Under the pieces are notes generated by a model. The model did not search any database. It had not been told where the DNA came from and was given only the letters and a program-made list of their open reading frames with translations. This document shows, one piece after another, positions 8,735-17,396 of a stretch of 64,000 bases of DNA. The stretch spans positions 297,756 to 361,755 of the forward strand of contig DIUR01000012.1 of NCBI GenBank assembly GCA_002428265.1, given 5' to 3'. The translations under genes and the position numbers were made by a program. Position 1 is the first letter of the stretch. Every line of letters starts with the position of its first letter. The DNA comes from Bacteriovoracaceae bacterium UBA6153. GTDB lineage: Bacteria; Bdellovibrionota; Bacteriovoracia; Bacteriovoracales; Bacteriovoracaceae.

Positions 8735-11700
8735 ATTTGGCTTCATTATCAATCAAAAGACCCGTCTTTATTACGTGTATCGTAACGGTCATTCTTGTCG
8801 TGGGATATTTATCTCTTAGAAGCTTGCCTGTCGATTTATTCCCTAACGTAACTTTCCCTATCGTCACTGTCACTACGGTTTATCCTGGTGCCGGGCCTGA
8901 AGAAGTTGAGACACTTGTTTCTAAAGTTTACGAAGAAGAACTTTCAAACGTTCCAGGATTAAAAAAACTTTCTTCACAAAACCTTGAAGCAGTATCAATC
9001 ATCATCGCTGAGTTCAATCTCGACATTGATGTTAAATATGCCGAGCAACAAGTTAGGGATAAAGTTTCTGCTGCTAGAAAAAAGCTTCCTACAGATATTG
9101 AAGAGCCGGTCATTAGAAAAATTGATCCGGCCGATCAGCCTATTATCACAATCTCGGTAGAGTCAGATCTTCCAGATGGTGAACTTTATCAGTACGTAGA
9201 TAAAAAAATCAAACCAATGATCGAACAGGTTAACCAGGTCGGTCTTGTTGATATCTACGGTGGTAGAAAAAGAGAAATTAAAGTTGAGCTTGATAGAAAC
9301 AAACTTAAAGCGCGTGAGATTTCTGCCAATCAAGTAAGTGAGAGGCTAAAAATCTCAGGACAAAATATTCCTGCAGGTAAAATTTCAGGTTCAGCAAGTG
9401 ATACTACTTTCAGAACCTTGGGTGAATATAAAACCATCAAAGAAATTGAATCGACTATTGTTAACTTTTTAGGAAATGATATTCCTATCACAGTTAAAGA
9501 TGTGGGAGTTGTAAAAGACTCTCTTGAAGAAAGAAAAACTTATGCTTACCTGAATGGAAAAAGCTCGATTCTTTTGAGTGTTTATAAACAATCAGGATCA
9601 AATACTATTGGTGTGGCAAAAAACATTAAGAAACAAGTTGAAAAAATCAACAAAGGTCTTAAAGAGCAAAACTCTAAAATGACGGTTCAAGTTGTAAGAG
9701 ATGGATCAAAGCCAATTGATGCCAACGTTTACGATGTTTATGAAACAATTATCATTGGTATGATTCTTACCATTATCGTTGTTTTCTTTTTTCTTGGCTC
9801 TCTTCGCTCGACGATCATTACAGGTCTTGCACTTCCAAACTCACTATTGGGAGCTTTCATTCTCCTTGCAGCTGCAGGTTTCACCGTAAACATCATGACT
9901 CTTCTGGCACTCTCTCTTGCCGTTGGTCTTCTTATTGATGATGCCATCGTTGTACGTGAAAATATCTTCCGTCACATTGAAATGGGAGCTAATCCCGTAA
10001 AGGCCGCCATTGAAGGAACGACAGAGGTTACTCTAGCAGTAGTTGCAACAACTCTTACAGTTATCGCCGTTTTTGCTCCGATTTCATTTTTAGATGGAGT
10101 CGTAGGTCAGTTCTTTAAAGAGTTCGGTCTGACAGTTTGTTTTGCTATGATGATTTCTCTGTTTGATGCTCTTACAATGGCACCAATGCTTTCAGCATAC
10201 TTTGCTGGAAAAATTGAGCACCACGATCCGAATGCTCCTAAAGTGAGAAAAGGTATCTACGACAACACTTTCGGTGTTCTTCTTGATAAGTTCAACGATT
10301 TCCAAAACTGGCTGGAAGATATCTACGTCAGTGTTTTAAAGTTTACTTTAAAGCGTCCATTTATCGTTCTACTAACTTCTACTATTATTTTCTTTGCCAG
10401 CTTCGCAGCTCTTACGGTTGTTCCAAAAACGTTCTTACCTGCTCAGGATGCTGGCGAGTTCATGGTCTCTGTTGATCAGAAACCAGGAACAAGTTTAGAT
10501 GGTATGAATGAGCTTGCTAAAAAAGTAGATGCTCTTGTAAGAACTAATAAAGAAGTTGAGTTCACTGTTCTTCAAGTTGGAGATCAAAATGGACAGCCTG
10601 AAAAGGCCAGCATCTTTATTACTCTTGTTCCTTCTAAACAAAGACCTGGACAGAATACAACAGCGGTTAAAGCGCGCGTTCGTGAGCAGCTAAAACAATT
10701 TAAGGATGCTAACCCTGCTGTTAAAGATATCGACAGTGTTGGTGGAGGACAACGTCCTTTCAACGTCAACATCGTTGGTGATGACATGAAAGAAATTGAA
10801 AAATATTCAACAATGCTTATGGATAAAATCAAAAATCACCCAGCTCTTCTTGACGTTGATACTTCAAGCAGACCAGGTAAACCAGAATTTCAGGTTATAC
10901 CGGATAGATTTAAGGCAGAAAGACTTGGTGTTTCGACAACACTTCTTGGTGCTGAACTTAGAACACAAGTTGAAGGATCAACTCCAGCAGTCTTCCGTGA
11001 ACTAGGTGAAGAGTATGATATTAGAGTTCGTATGCAGGAAGATCAGCGCGACATTAAGGCCGCTTATAATTCTATCTACGTTCCAAACATCAACAACTCA
11101 CTTATTAAATTAAGTGCAGTGGCAAAACCTTTTGATACGACAGGACCTGCTAATATCAATCGTCAGGACCGCGGACGTTATGTTCAGATTTCTGCAGACG
11201 TTGCTCCTAATGGCCCTGGTATGGGTGGAGCAATTACAGACATTAATAGAATCATGAAAGATGAAATTAAACTTCCATCAAACATGAAATACCAATTCGT
11301 TGGTCAGGCAGAAAACTTCCAGGAACTAATGGTCAACATGGTTGTGGCCGGTGGTCTTGGGATTATGTTTATCTACTTCGTTCTTGCTTCATTGTATGAA
11401 TCGTTCGTAACCCCATTTACGATCATGCTCGTTCTTCCTCTTGCCCTGTGTGGAGCTTTCTATGCATTGGCATTAACGGGAGCTTCACTCGATCTATTCT
11501 CGATGATCGGATGTATTATGCTTCTCGGAGTTGCAACCAAGAACTCAATTCTACTCGTGGACTATGCCAATCAGCAGGTTCAGGGTGGTATGACTTTAGC
11601 AGAAGCTATTATTGCTTCTGGTAAAGCAAGACTTCGTCCAATCCTTATGACTTCATTCGCCCTTATCGGAGGTATGTTACCTCTTGCTATCGGATTGAAC

Positions 11701-11862
11701 GAAGCTTCTAAGCAGAGAACTTCAATGGGTATCGCAGTAATCGGAGGGTTAATCTCTTCGACTCTTCTTACCCTGGTGGTTATCCCGGCGGCCTATTCTT
11801 ATATCGAAAGATTTAGAGTGTGGTCTGGGAATATTATGAAACGCATATTTATGGCATCATAA
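8731..11862 (+). CDS. RND family efflux transporter permease (HAE1-type)
   Basis: 1043 residues, full-length AcrB/MexB-type inner-membrane proton antiporter. The N-terminus has IKRPVFITCIV; the TM4 proton-relay pair is intact in LLIDDAIVVREN (about residue 402); TM10 has GVATKNSILLVDYA. Two large periplasmic loops separate the two six-helix halves. The GTG start has a perfect GGAGG at the right distance and overlaps the TolC stop. Substrate unknown. No membrane-fusion adaptor gene lies in this operon, which is unusual. A strong terminator follows. Confidence 0.96.
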   Translation: MNLASLSIKRPVFITCIVTVILVVGYLSLRSLPVDLFPNVTFPIVTVTTVYPGAGPEEVETLVSKVYEEELSNVPGLKKLSSQNLEAVSIIIAEFNLDIDVKYAEQQVRDKVSAARKKLPTDIEEPVIRKIDPADQPIITISVESDLPDGELYQYVDKKIKPMIEQVNQVGLVDIYGGRKREIKVELDRNKLKAREISANQVSERLKISGQNIPAGKISGSASDTTFRTLGEYKTIKEIESTIVNFLGNDIPITVKDVGVVKDSLEERKTYAYLNGKSSILLSVYKQSGSNTIGVAKNIKKQVEKINKGLKEQNSKMTVQVVRDGSKPIDANVYDVYETIIIGMILTIIVVFFFLGSLRSTIITGLALPNSLLGAFILLAAAGFTVNIMTLLALSLAVGLLIDDAIVVRENIFRHIEMGANPVKAAIEGTTEVTLAVVATTLTVIAVFAPISFLDGVVGQFFKEFGLTVCFAMMISLFDALTMAPMLSAYFAGKIEHHDPNAPKVRKGIYDNTFGVLLDKFNDFQNWLEDIYVSVLKFTLKRPFIVLLTSTIIFFASFAALTVVPKTFLPAQDAGEFMVSVDQKPGTSLDGMNELAKKVDALVRTNKEVEFTVLQVGDQNGQPEKASIFITLVPSKQRPGQNTTAVKARVREQLKQFKDANPAVKDIDSVGGGQRPFNVNIVGDDMKEIEKYSTMLMDKIKNHPALLDVDTSSRPGKPEFQVIPDRFKAERLGVSTTLLGAELRTQVEGSTPAVFRELGEEYDIRVRMQEDQRDIKAAYNSIYVPNINNSLIKLSAVAKPFDTTGPANINRQDRGRYVQISADVAPNGPGMGGAITDINRIMKDEIKLPSNMKYQFVGQAENFQELMVNMVVAGGLGIMFIYFVLASLYESFVTPFTIMLVLPLALCGAFYALALTGASLDLFSMIGCIMLLGVATKNSILLVDYANQQVQGGMTLAEAIIASGKARLRPILMTSFALIGGMLPLAIGLNEASKQRTSMGIAVIGGLISSTLLTLVVIPAAYSYIERFRVWSGNIMKRIFMAS

Positions 11863-11875
11863 GGTAATTCCAATG

Positions 11876-11905
11876 AAAGGGCCCTCGAAAGAGGGCCCTT
11901 TTTTA
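11876..11905 (+). terminator. Intrinsic terminator of the efflux operon
   Basis: An 11-bp perfect stem AAAGGGCCCTC/GAGGGCCCTTT with a GAAA tetraloop, followed directly by a T-run, 13 bases after the RND stop codon. Confidence 0.95.
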
Positions 11906-11972
11906 TTTAGACTCTAGTAATTTTTTCACGAGTTCCCCATGGAACCCATTTCTGCATTAGCATTCTATCATT

Positions 11973-12269
11973 ATGAAAAAAACAATCAGCTTTTTACTTC
12001 TTTTGGTGAGCCTAACTTCTATAGCATCTGCTTCTCATACTGAGATGCTCGATGGTGAGGAAGCTTACAAACTTTATCAATCTCTTCCAGGTGTTGCTTG
12101 CCAGGAATACAGACTACAAAATTATATTGTGTTTACGAAATATCAGACAAAGAGCTGTAGCGTTCAGCAGACCGACACTTCAAAGTGGGAATGTACAGGA
12201 CAGTTTGCCATGAAAAAAGGCAAGATCACTGAAGTCATTTCTGTTTCATGTGCTCGTGAAGTTAAGTAG
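11973..12269 (+). CDS. Small secreted Cys-containing protein
   Basis: 98 residues with a clear signal peptide (LLLLVSLTSIASA). Four Cys in the mature part (in VACQE, KSCSV, WECTG and VSCAR) could form two disulfides. No family recognised. Monocistronic; its stop is 1 base from the stop of the convergent aminotransferase gene. Confidence 0.65.
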   Translation: MKKTISFLLLLVSLTSIASASHTEMLDGEEAYKLYQSLPGVACQEYRLQNYIVFTKYQTKSCSVQQTDTSKWECTGQFAMKKGKITEVISVSCAREVK

Positions 12270-12270
12270 A

Positions 12271-13407
12271 TTACTTTAAATTCTCAAGCGCACTTAAAAG
12301 AGTTTCATCTTTTTTAGCAAAACAAAAACGAATCATTCTCGTTCCTTCATCTGACTTTAAGTAAAAAGCAGATGTGGGAATCGTTGCAACTTTTTTAGAC
12401 AGAATAAGATCTTTGCAGAACTCTACATCTGTTCGACCTTCTGGAAGTTGTGCCATAACGAAATATGTTCCGGCAGGATTCAAAACCTTAAATCCACGCT
12501 CAGTTAATCCATTAATCAAAATATCTTTTTTCCTCGCATACTCGGCCTTAAACTCAACTAGATACTCATCCATTTTTATCAGAGCTTCTGCCATTGCCCA
12601 TTGAAAAGGCTGGGCCACACAAAATGTAGAGAATTGGTGAACGTTATGAATCGCTTTAATCAATTGTGCGGGACCTATCGCCCATCCAATCTTCCATCCA
12701 GTTAAGCCAAATGTTTTACCCGTTGATGAAATCGTAATCGTGCGCTCTTTTAAGTCAGCATAAGTTGCGGTTGGCTTATGGGCCACGCCGAAAGTTAAGA
12801 ACTCATAAACTTCATCTGAGAGAATATAAAAATCGTTCTCGCGGGCAAGGTTACCCAGGGTTTCAATCTCTTCTGCAGAAAAGACTTTCCCCGTTGGGTT
12901 GTGAGGGTTGTTGATAATAAGAAGCTTAGTTTTAGAATTAATGGCCGCTTTAAGCTCATTTAAATCAAAATGAAAATCTGGTGCCTTTAAAGTAACTGGC
13001 ACAACCTTAGCTCCTGCTAATTGAATCGATGCTAAATAAGAATCATAAAAAGGCTCAAGAACAACGACTTCATCTCCAGGATTCAAAAGGCCTAGACATG
13101 TACAAAAGATCGCCTCAGTAGCTCCATTAGTTACTACAACTTCACTTAGTGGATTGACTGTCATGCCGTAGAAGCGTTTATAATTATGTGAGATCGCTTC
13201 TCTTAAGGGAAGAATTCCCATTGAAGGAGCGTATTGATTCTTATTTTCCCTTAAAGCTTTAGTGGCAAGATCTATCACCCAAGAAGGCCCATCGAAGTCA
13301 GGAAAGCCTTGAGAGAGGTTAATCGCCTTATTATCAATGGCCATTTTAGTCATCGTCGAGAAGATTGATTCGGTAAATTGTTCAACAGTTTTGCTTAGTG
13401 GCTTCAT
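12271..13407 (-). CDS. PLP-dependent aminotransferase of the KAT/YbdL type; probable MtnE function
   Basis: 378 residues, fold-type I class I/II aminotransferase. It has the NNPHNPTG motif (about 166-173), LSDEVYE, the PLP lysine K231 in SSTGKTFG, and a C-terminal Arg in MIRFCF. The N-terminus INLSQGFPDFDGP is typical of kynurenine-oxoglutarate and methionine aminotransferases (YbdL, CCBL). It is divergent from mtnB-mtnD-mtnC, so the likely job is transamination of 2-keto-4-methylthiobutyrate to methionine, the last step of methionine salvage. That role is inferred from context; no mtnE-specific motif was identified. Confidence 0.9.
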   Translation of the reverse strand: MKPLSKTVEQFTESIFSTMTKMAIDNKAINLSQGFPDFDGPSWVIDLATKALRENKNQYAPSMGILPLREAISHNYKRFYGMTVNPLSEVVVTNGATEAIFCTCLGLLNPGDEVVVLEPFYDSYLASIQLAGAKVVPVTLKAPDFHFDLNELKAAINSKTKLLIINNPHNPTGKVFSAEEIETLGNLARENDFYILSDEVYEFLTFGVAHKPTATYADLKERTITISSTGKTFGLTGWKIGWAIGPAQLIKAIHNVHQFSTFCVAQPFQWAMAEALIKMDEYLVEFKAEYARKKDILINGLTERGFKVLNPAGTYFVMAQLPEGRTDVEFCKDLILSKKVATIPTSAFYLKSDEGTRMIRFCFAKKDETLLSALENLK

Positions 13408-13546
13408 AAGGGTCCTGAGTCATTTTTAATTGTTATCTCTTACTATAATTTTCACTACGTATTTACTACATACTAATGGCCAAAAAAAGGGAGATTTTAT
13501 ATATAGGTAAAAAATCATACAAATTAATCTTTTTAGGAATCATACT

Positions 13547-14197
13547 GTGTCATTTATTATCAGTGCTCAAGACCATGAAGAAATGAAAAAACTAGCTGCT
13601 TTAGTGCGCGTAATGAACACTCAAGGACACAATCCTGCGACTAGCGGTAACTACTCGCTTAGATCAAAGACGACTCCTGAAATTGCACTAGTTTCAGAAT
13701 CTGGTATCGATAAAAGTAAATTCACAGAAGAAAATTTTATTCCTGTTCACTATAACGATAGAAGAATGGTTGATAGTTATGCACTAAGTGGAAGAAAGTC
13801 ATCAGATGAAACAGATATTCACTTAACAATTTATCAAATCACTAAAGCTAACTGCGTTCTTCACAGTCACATGCTAGACGCTCTTTTATTTGCTGATCTT
13901 TTTCCAGGCAAACAATTCGCGACCATTAAAGACCTTGAGCTTCTAAAAGGTTTCAAAGGAATTAAAACTCACGAACTGGAAATTAACATTCCTGTTTTCG
14001 ATAATACTCAAGACATCAGAGAGCTTGCAGAAACTGTTAAGCCTTCCATTTTATCTCAACCATTCAGTTATGGACTTTTATTAAGAGGACACGGCATTTA
14101 CGTTTGGGGCGAAAGTGTTGAAGAGGCCAAGAGGCACCTGGAAGTTTTCGAGTACATTTTTAAATATTATCTGAACTCACATTCAAGAAAGGCATAA
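13547..14197 (+). CDS. mtnB: Methylthioribulose-1-phosphate dehydratase MtnB
   Basis: 216 residues, class II aldolase fold. MtnB dehydrates 5-methylthioribulose-1-phosphate to a diketone phosphate. Zinc ligands are seen as H106/H108 in LHSHML and a later His in LLRGHGIYVWG; ATSGNYS near the N-terminus is the phosphate-binding loop. GTG start with AGGA upstream. First gene of mtnB-mtnD-mtnC, 4 bases before mtnD. Its divergent partner is the aminotransferase. Confidence 0.92.
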   Translation: MSFIISAQDHEEMKKLAALVRVMNTQGHNPATSGNYSLRSKTTPEIALVSESGIDKSKFTEENFIPVHYNDRRMVDSYALSGRKSSDETDIHLTIYQITKANCVLHSHMLDALLFADLFPGKQFATIKDLELLKGFKGIKTHELEINIPVFDNTQDIRELAETVKPSILSQPFSYGLLLRGHGIYVWGESVEEAKRHLEVFEYIFKYYLNSHSRKA

Positions 14198-14201
14198 ACA
14201 T

Positions 14202-14723
14202 ATGGCAAAATTATTTATTCCCTCGTCAAATGAGACAATTACTGATTTTTCAAAAATTAAGACGATTCTTAATAATCACGGAATCATGATTGAAAAATGG
14301 GAAGCCAACTCTCCTCTTGCTGATGATGCTGATCAAGAGACAATTCTTGCGGCCTACGCTCATGAATTAAAACCATTCATGGAAAAAACAGGATTTAAAA
14401 CAGCGGACGTAATCAACGTTACTCCAAAAACTGAAAACCTGATGGCAATCAGAGAAAAATTTATGAAAGAACATCGCCACAGCGATGACGAAATCAGATT
14501 CTTCGTCGACGGAGAAGGGATTTTCTGGTTTCACCTGGATAACGAAGAAGTTCTTGCAGTCACATGCAATGCAGGAGACTTCATGTCTGTTCCAAAAAAT
14601 TTCAGACACTGGTTTGATCTTCATCCTAATTATTTTGTTAAAGCGATTCGTATTTTTTCAAATATCGAAGGATGGGTTCCACATTATACAAACTCAAACG
14701 TAGACCAGAAATACAATCCATGA
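14202..14723 (+). CDS. mtnD: Acireductone dioxygenase MtnD
   Basis: 173 residues, cupin fold. It oxidises acireductone to 2-keto-4-methylthiobutyrate and formate (Fe form). Metal ligands are H91, H93 and E97 in EHRHSDDE and H136 in FRHWFD, the full set of the ARD family. Its stop overlaps the mtnC start (ATGA). Cytoplasmic. Confidence 0.95.
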   Translation: MAKLFIPSSNETITDFSKIKTILNNHGIMIEKWEANSPLADDADQETILAAYAHELKPFMEKTGFKTADVINVTPKTENLMAIREKFMKEHRHSDDEIRFFVDGEGIFWFHLDNEEVLAVTCNAGDFMSVPKNFRHWFDLHPNYFVKAIRIFSNIEGWVPHYTNSNVDQKYNP

Positions 14724-15400
14724 AATATATTTTAACCGATGTTGAAGGAACGACGACTTCAATTAGTTTTGTTCACGACACTCTTTTTCCTTTCGCGAAA
14801 GAAAGACTTAAGTCTTTTGTGGAAAAAAACTTAGCAAGGCCAGAAGTGGCAGAAGTTCTAAAGCAAACAAAAGAGACTGCCCTTGCTGAATTAAACCAAA
14901 CGCTAGACGATAGTGGTGCTTGCAACCTGTTACTCGAGTGGATCGCAAAAGACCGCAAACATGCTGCTTTAAAAAACCTGCAAGGACTTATCTGGGAAGA
15001 AGGTTACTTATCAGGGGCACTAAAAGGACACGTTTATAAAGACGTCGAACCTGCTCTTATAGCATGGAAAAAGGCCGGATTAACCTTGGGAGTTTATTCT
15101 TCAGGATCAATTAAGGCCCAACATCAAATTTTTGAATTTTCAATCAATGGTAATTTGAGACAGTATTTTTCAAACCACTTCGATACGGGTGTAGGACACA
15201 AAAGAGAAGTCGGCTCGTATAAAAAAATAGCAGAAGAACTTAAACTTCCTGCTTCAGAAATTTTATTCCTATCAGATATCAAAGAAGAGCTTGATGCTGC
15301 CAGAACGGCCGGAATGAAGACCATTCAGCTAGTAAGGCAAGATGACGTTGTTTTAGGTGACCACGAAGTGGTTAAAGATTTCTCTTCAATAAAGTTCTAA
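14720..15400 (+). CDS. mtnC: Enolase-phosphatase E1 MtnC
   Basis: 226 residues, HAD superfamily. It enolises and dephosphorylates the diketone phosphate to acireductone. The nucleophile motif is DVEGTTT (Asp7); the SSGS segment and the GHKREVGSYKKI lysine follow, and SDIKEELDAA is the acidic motif. The ATG at 14720 overlaps the mtnD stop; a longer in-frame reading from 14672 would lie inside mtnD. Its last 4 bases overlap the convergent gene. Confidence 0.94.
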   Translation: MKYILTDVEGTTTSISFVHDTLFPFAKERLKSFVEKNLARPEVAEVLKQTKETALAELNQTLDDSGACNLLLEWIAKDRKHAALKNLQGLIWEEGYLSGALKGHVYKDVEPALIAWKKAGLTLGVYSSGSIKAQHQIFEFSINGNLRQYFSNHFDTGVGHKREVGSYKKIAEELKLPASEILFLSDIKEELDAARTAGMKTIQLVRQDDVVLGDHEVVKDFSSIKF

Positions 15401-16383
15401 AATCTCCACCAGAAATCCAGGTTGAGAAGATAGCCTTCTCTACCAATTTTAAACTCCGAGAAGTCGTTTGTTGAAACACCTATCATGGTGTGAAACTCTC
15501 TATCGATAATATAGTACCCAACAGTCCCACCTACTTTTTGCTTGTTAACATCCACTTTCGGCCCGAAAATTAATCGGTTCCAATTATTGAATAAGTAACC
15601 ATAGGCCAGTGAGAGCTCTAAGTTTAAGTCGTTTTTATATTCACCAGAGTTGTATAAATACTCATCTTGAGGCTTTTGAGTAAAGACTCTCAATTTTACA
15701 TATGAATTAAAATTGGCGTTAGAAATCATATCCAGATAACCAGTGAAGGTATAAGACCCCTTAGTGTTTTCATGAAAATACTGAAAACCATTTTCCATTG
15801 AAAGTTCATAATCGTCGTTGCTGAAAATTGTCGTCTTCAAAGAAACGTTTAAGATTTTAAACATTGAAGAGATTAAGTTGGTGTTAACCTGATTTCTTGA
15901 AGTCAGTCCGTAGCCTAGAATAGAAGGCCCTGCTAGCCATTCTTTTTTTATAAGATTAGATGCAGTGAATCCTTGAGCAAGACCAGCATAGACCAGAGGG
16001 CGGTATTTTGCAGCGGCCTTACGGTTTTCTTTATAGAGAAGATCAAAACGCGCCGGCATATCTCGATTCTTTGTATGAGTCAGGTCCACTCTTCTAAGAA
16101 AATTTTCAACCCTGATCATTCCACTTTTATTGTGGGTCTGAACAGTCGCAGTTAAAAAATCATCTTCAGGATTTACCGTCTCAACTCTTGCATACCCCAG
16201 AATACTTTTACTGGTATGTGAATAGATCAATAAAATGTCGCCAGTTGTAACATCAATATTTGAATCTAGTTTTTGGACTTTAATCACATCATCATTTAAA
16301 ATTGCAGTGATCACGAACTCTTTTTCATAAGAAAAAGCTGAAAAACTTAGAAGTGATATTATAAGAGCTAAAAATAACTTCAT
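15397..16383 (-). CDS. Secreted outer-membrane beta-barrel protein, unknown function
   Basis: 328 residues with a signal peptide (ALIISLLSFSAFS). Residues about 25-95 form a small beta domain (IKVQKL, GDILLIYS), and the remainder is a run of amphipathic strands ending in DFWWRF, a typical barrel C-terminus. No family recognised. Possible roles in surface structure or transport cannot be separated. Confidence 0.7.
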   Translation of the reverse strand: MKLFLALIISLLSFSAFSYEKEFVITAILNDDVIKVQKLDSNIDVTTGDILLIYSHTSKSILGYARVETVNPEDDFLTATVQTHNKSGMIRVENFLRRVDLTHTKNRDMPARFDLLYKENRKAAAKYRPLVYAGLAQGFTASNLIKKEWLAGPSILGYGLTSRNQVNTNLISSMFKILNVSLKTTIFSNDDYELSMENGFQYFHENTKGSYTFTGYLDMISNANFNSYVKLRVFTQKPQDEYLYNSGEYKNDLNLELSLAYGYLFNNWNRLIFGPKVDVNKQKVGGTVGYYIIDREFHTMIGVSTNDFSEFKIGREGYLLNLDFWWRF

Positions 16384-16412
16384 TAACTAGAATCCCTTTA
16401 GGAGTCATTGAT

Positions 16413-16805
16413 ATGAAAACAGGTGATGTTTATACTGAAAAACTTACCATAACAGAGTCGCATATACAAAAATTTGCCGAATTTTCAGGCGACTTTAATC
16501 CAGTTCATTTTGACGATGAAGCAGCAAAGGCCGCAGGCTTTAAAGGAAGAATTGCTCACGGTATGGTAGGTGCTTCTCATTTTTCTAAAATATTTGCCAA
16601 TGAATTTCCTGGGCCTGGGACAATTTATCTTAATCAAACTTTTTCTTTTCATGCTCCAGTATATTTGAATGAAGTACTAACTTACAGACTTGAAGTCATG
16701 GAGCAAAAAGCTGATAAGCCTATTTTCACAATAAAAACTGAAGCATTCGGTGCTGATGATAAATTAAGAATTTCAGGCGTTGGAATCATCAGAGCGAAAC
16801 TCTGA
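16413..16805 (+). CDS. MaoC-like dehydratase / (R)-enoyl-CoA hydratase
   Basis: 130 residues, single hot-dog domain. The hydratase-2 catalytic pair is in FSGDFNPVHFD (Asp and His), followed by GRIAHGMVGASH. PhaJ-type enzymes of this length hydrate trans-2-enoyl-CoA to (R)-3-hydroxyacyl-CoA. AGGAG precedes the ATG. The 3' end overlaps the convergent cysteine-cluster gene by 33 bases. No polyhydroxyalkanoate genes are nearby, so the pathway is uncertain. Confidence 0.9.
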   Translation: MKTGDVYTEKLTITESHIQKFAEFSGDFNPVHFDDEAAKAAGFKGRIAHGMVGASHFSKIFANEFPGPGTIYLNQTFSFHAPVYLNEVLTYRLEVMEQKADKPIFTIKTEAFGADDKLRISGVGIIRAKL

Positions 16806-17396
16806 ATATAAAAGCATTTTAGAAAGTATGAGTCTGAGGGCATCGTTGATGGGCATCTCAGCTTCCATTAAGCTGGGATCAATTCTGGTTAGGCGATTTT
16901 TGCAGGTATCTATGAATGGTAATGATTGATCCTCTGGGGAAAAATCATTATCAACTAACTGCTGGAACTCGAGGGCCCTCCCTTCTTTTAATGGCCTACA
17001 AACTGAGACATTGATTGAATTATTTTTTCCATGACGAAGAGAAACGCCAAACGTTCTGCAGGTCAATGGCCGATGTGAATAAACCTTGCAGCTTCCTTTA
17101 AAATTTTCTTCATCAGTAACGTTAAGAAAAACACATCTTCCATCTTTAATAGAGTCAACATTATCTAAAAACTTCTCGGCTTCGCCACGCTCGATCAGCT
17201 CAAGCGCCATCGGCAATAACTCTGCAGGAGAGCAATAAATATCAGGCTTAAAGCAGCACTTGCCACAACCTTCATAACAATTAAGTTTGGTAGATTTTTG
17301 AAAAGCAGAAAACTCTGCTGAGACCAGATTATATTCAGCTAATATAGCGTCTGCTAGAATTTTATGGCGCTTCGGGCCTGAATAACTCATAGACAT
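16773..17396 (-). CDS. YkgJ family cysteine-cluster protein
   Basis: About 207 residues. The family Cys set is clear: CYEGCGKCCF near residue 40, a Cys in GRCVFLN, SCKVYSHRPLTCRTFG, and Cys residues further on. These form the zinc/iron-binding core of UPF0153/YkgJ proteins, whose role is unresolved. The start is uncertain: ATGs at 17396 and 17390 and a TTG at 17414 are in frame. The 5' end overlaps the 3' end of the Wzz-like gene. Confidence 0.8.
   Translation of the reverse strand: MSMSYSGPKRHKILADAILAEYNLVSAEFSAFQKSTKLNCYEGCGKCCFKPDIYCSPAELLPMALELIERGEAEKFLDNVDSIKDGRCVFLNVTDEENFKGSCKVYSHRPLTCRTFGVSLRHGKNNSINVSVCRPLKEGRALEFQQLVDNDFSPEDQSLPFIDTCKNRLTRIDPSLMEAEMPINDALRLILSKMLLYSEFRSDDSNA

Noticed and set aside
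13408..13546. Possible SAM- or MTA-sensing riboswitch before mtnB
   Set aside because: No SAM-box-like stem pattern or strong hairpin seen; only AT-rich sequence with loose ACTAC repeats.
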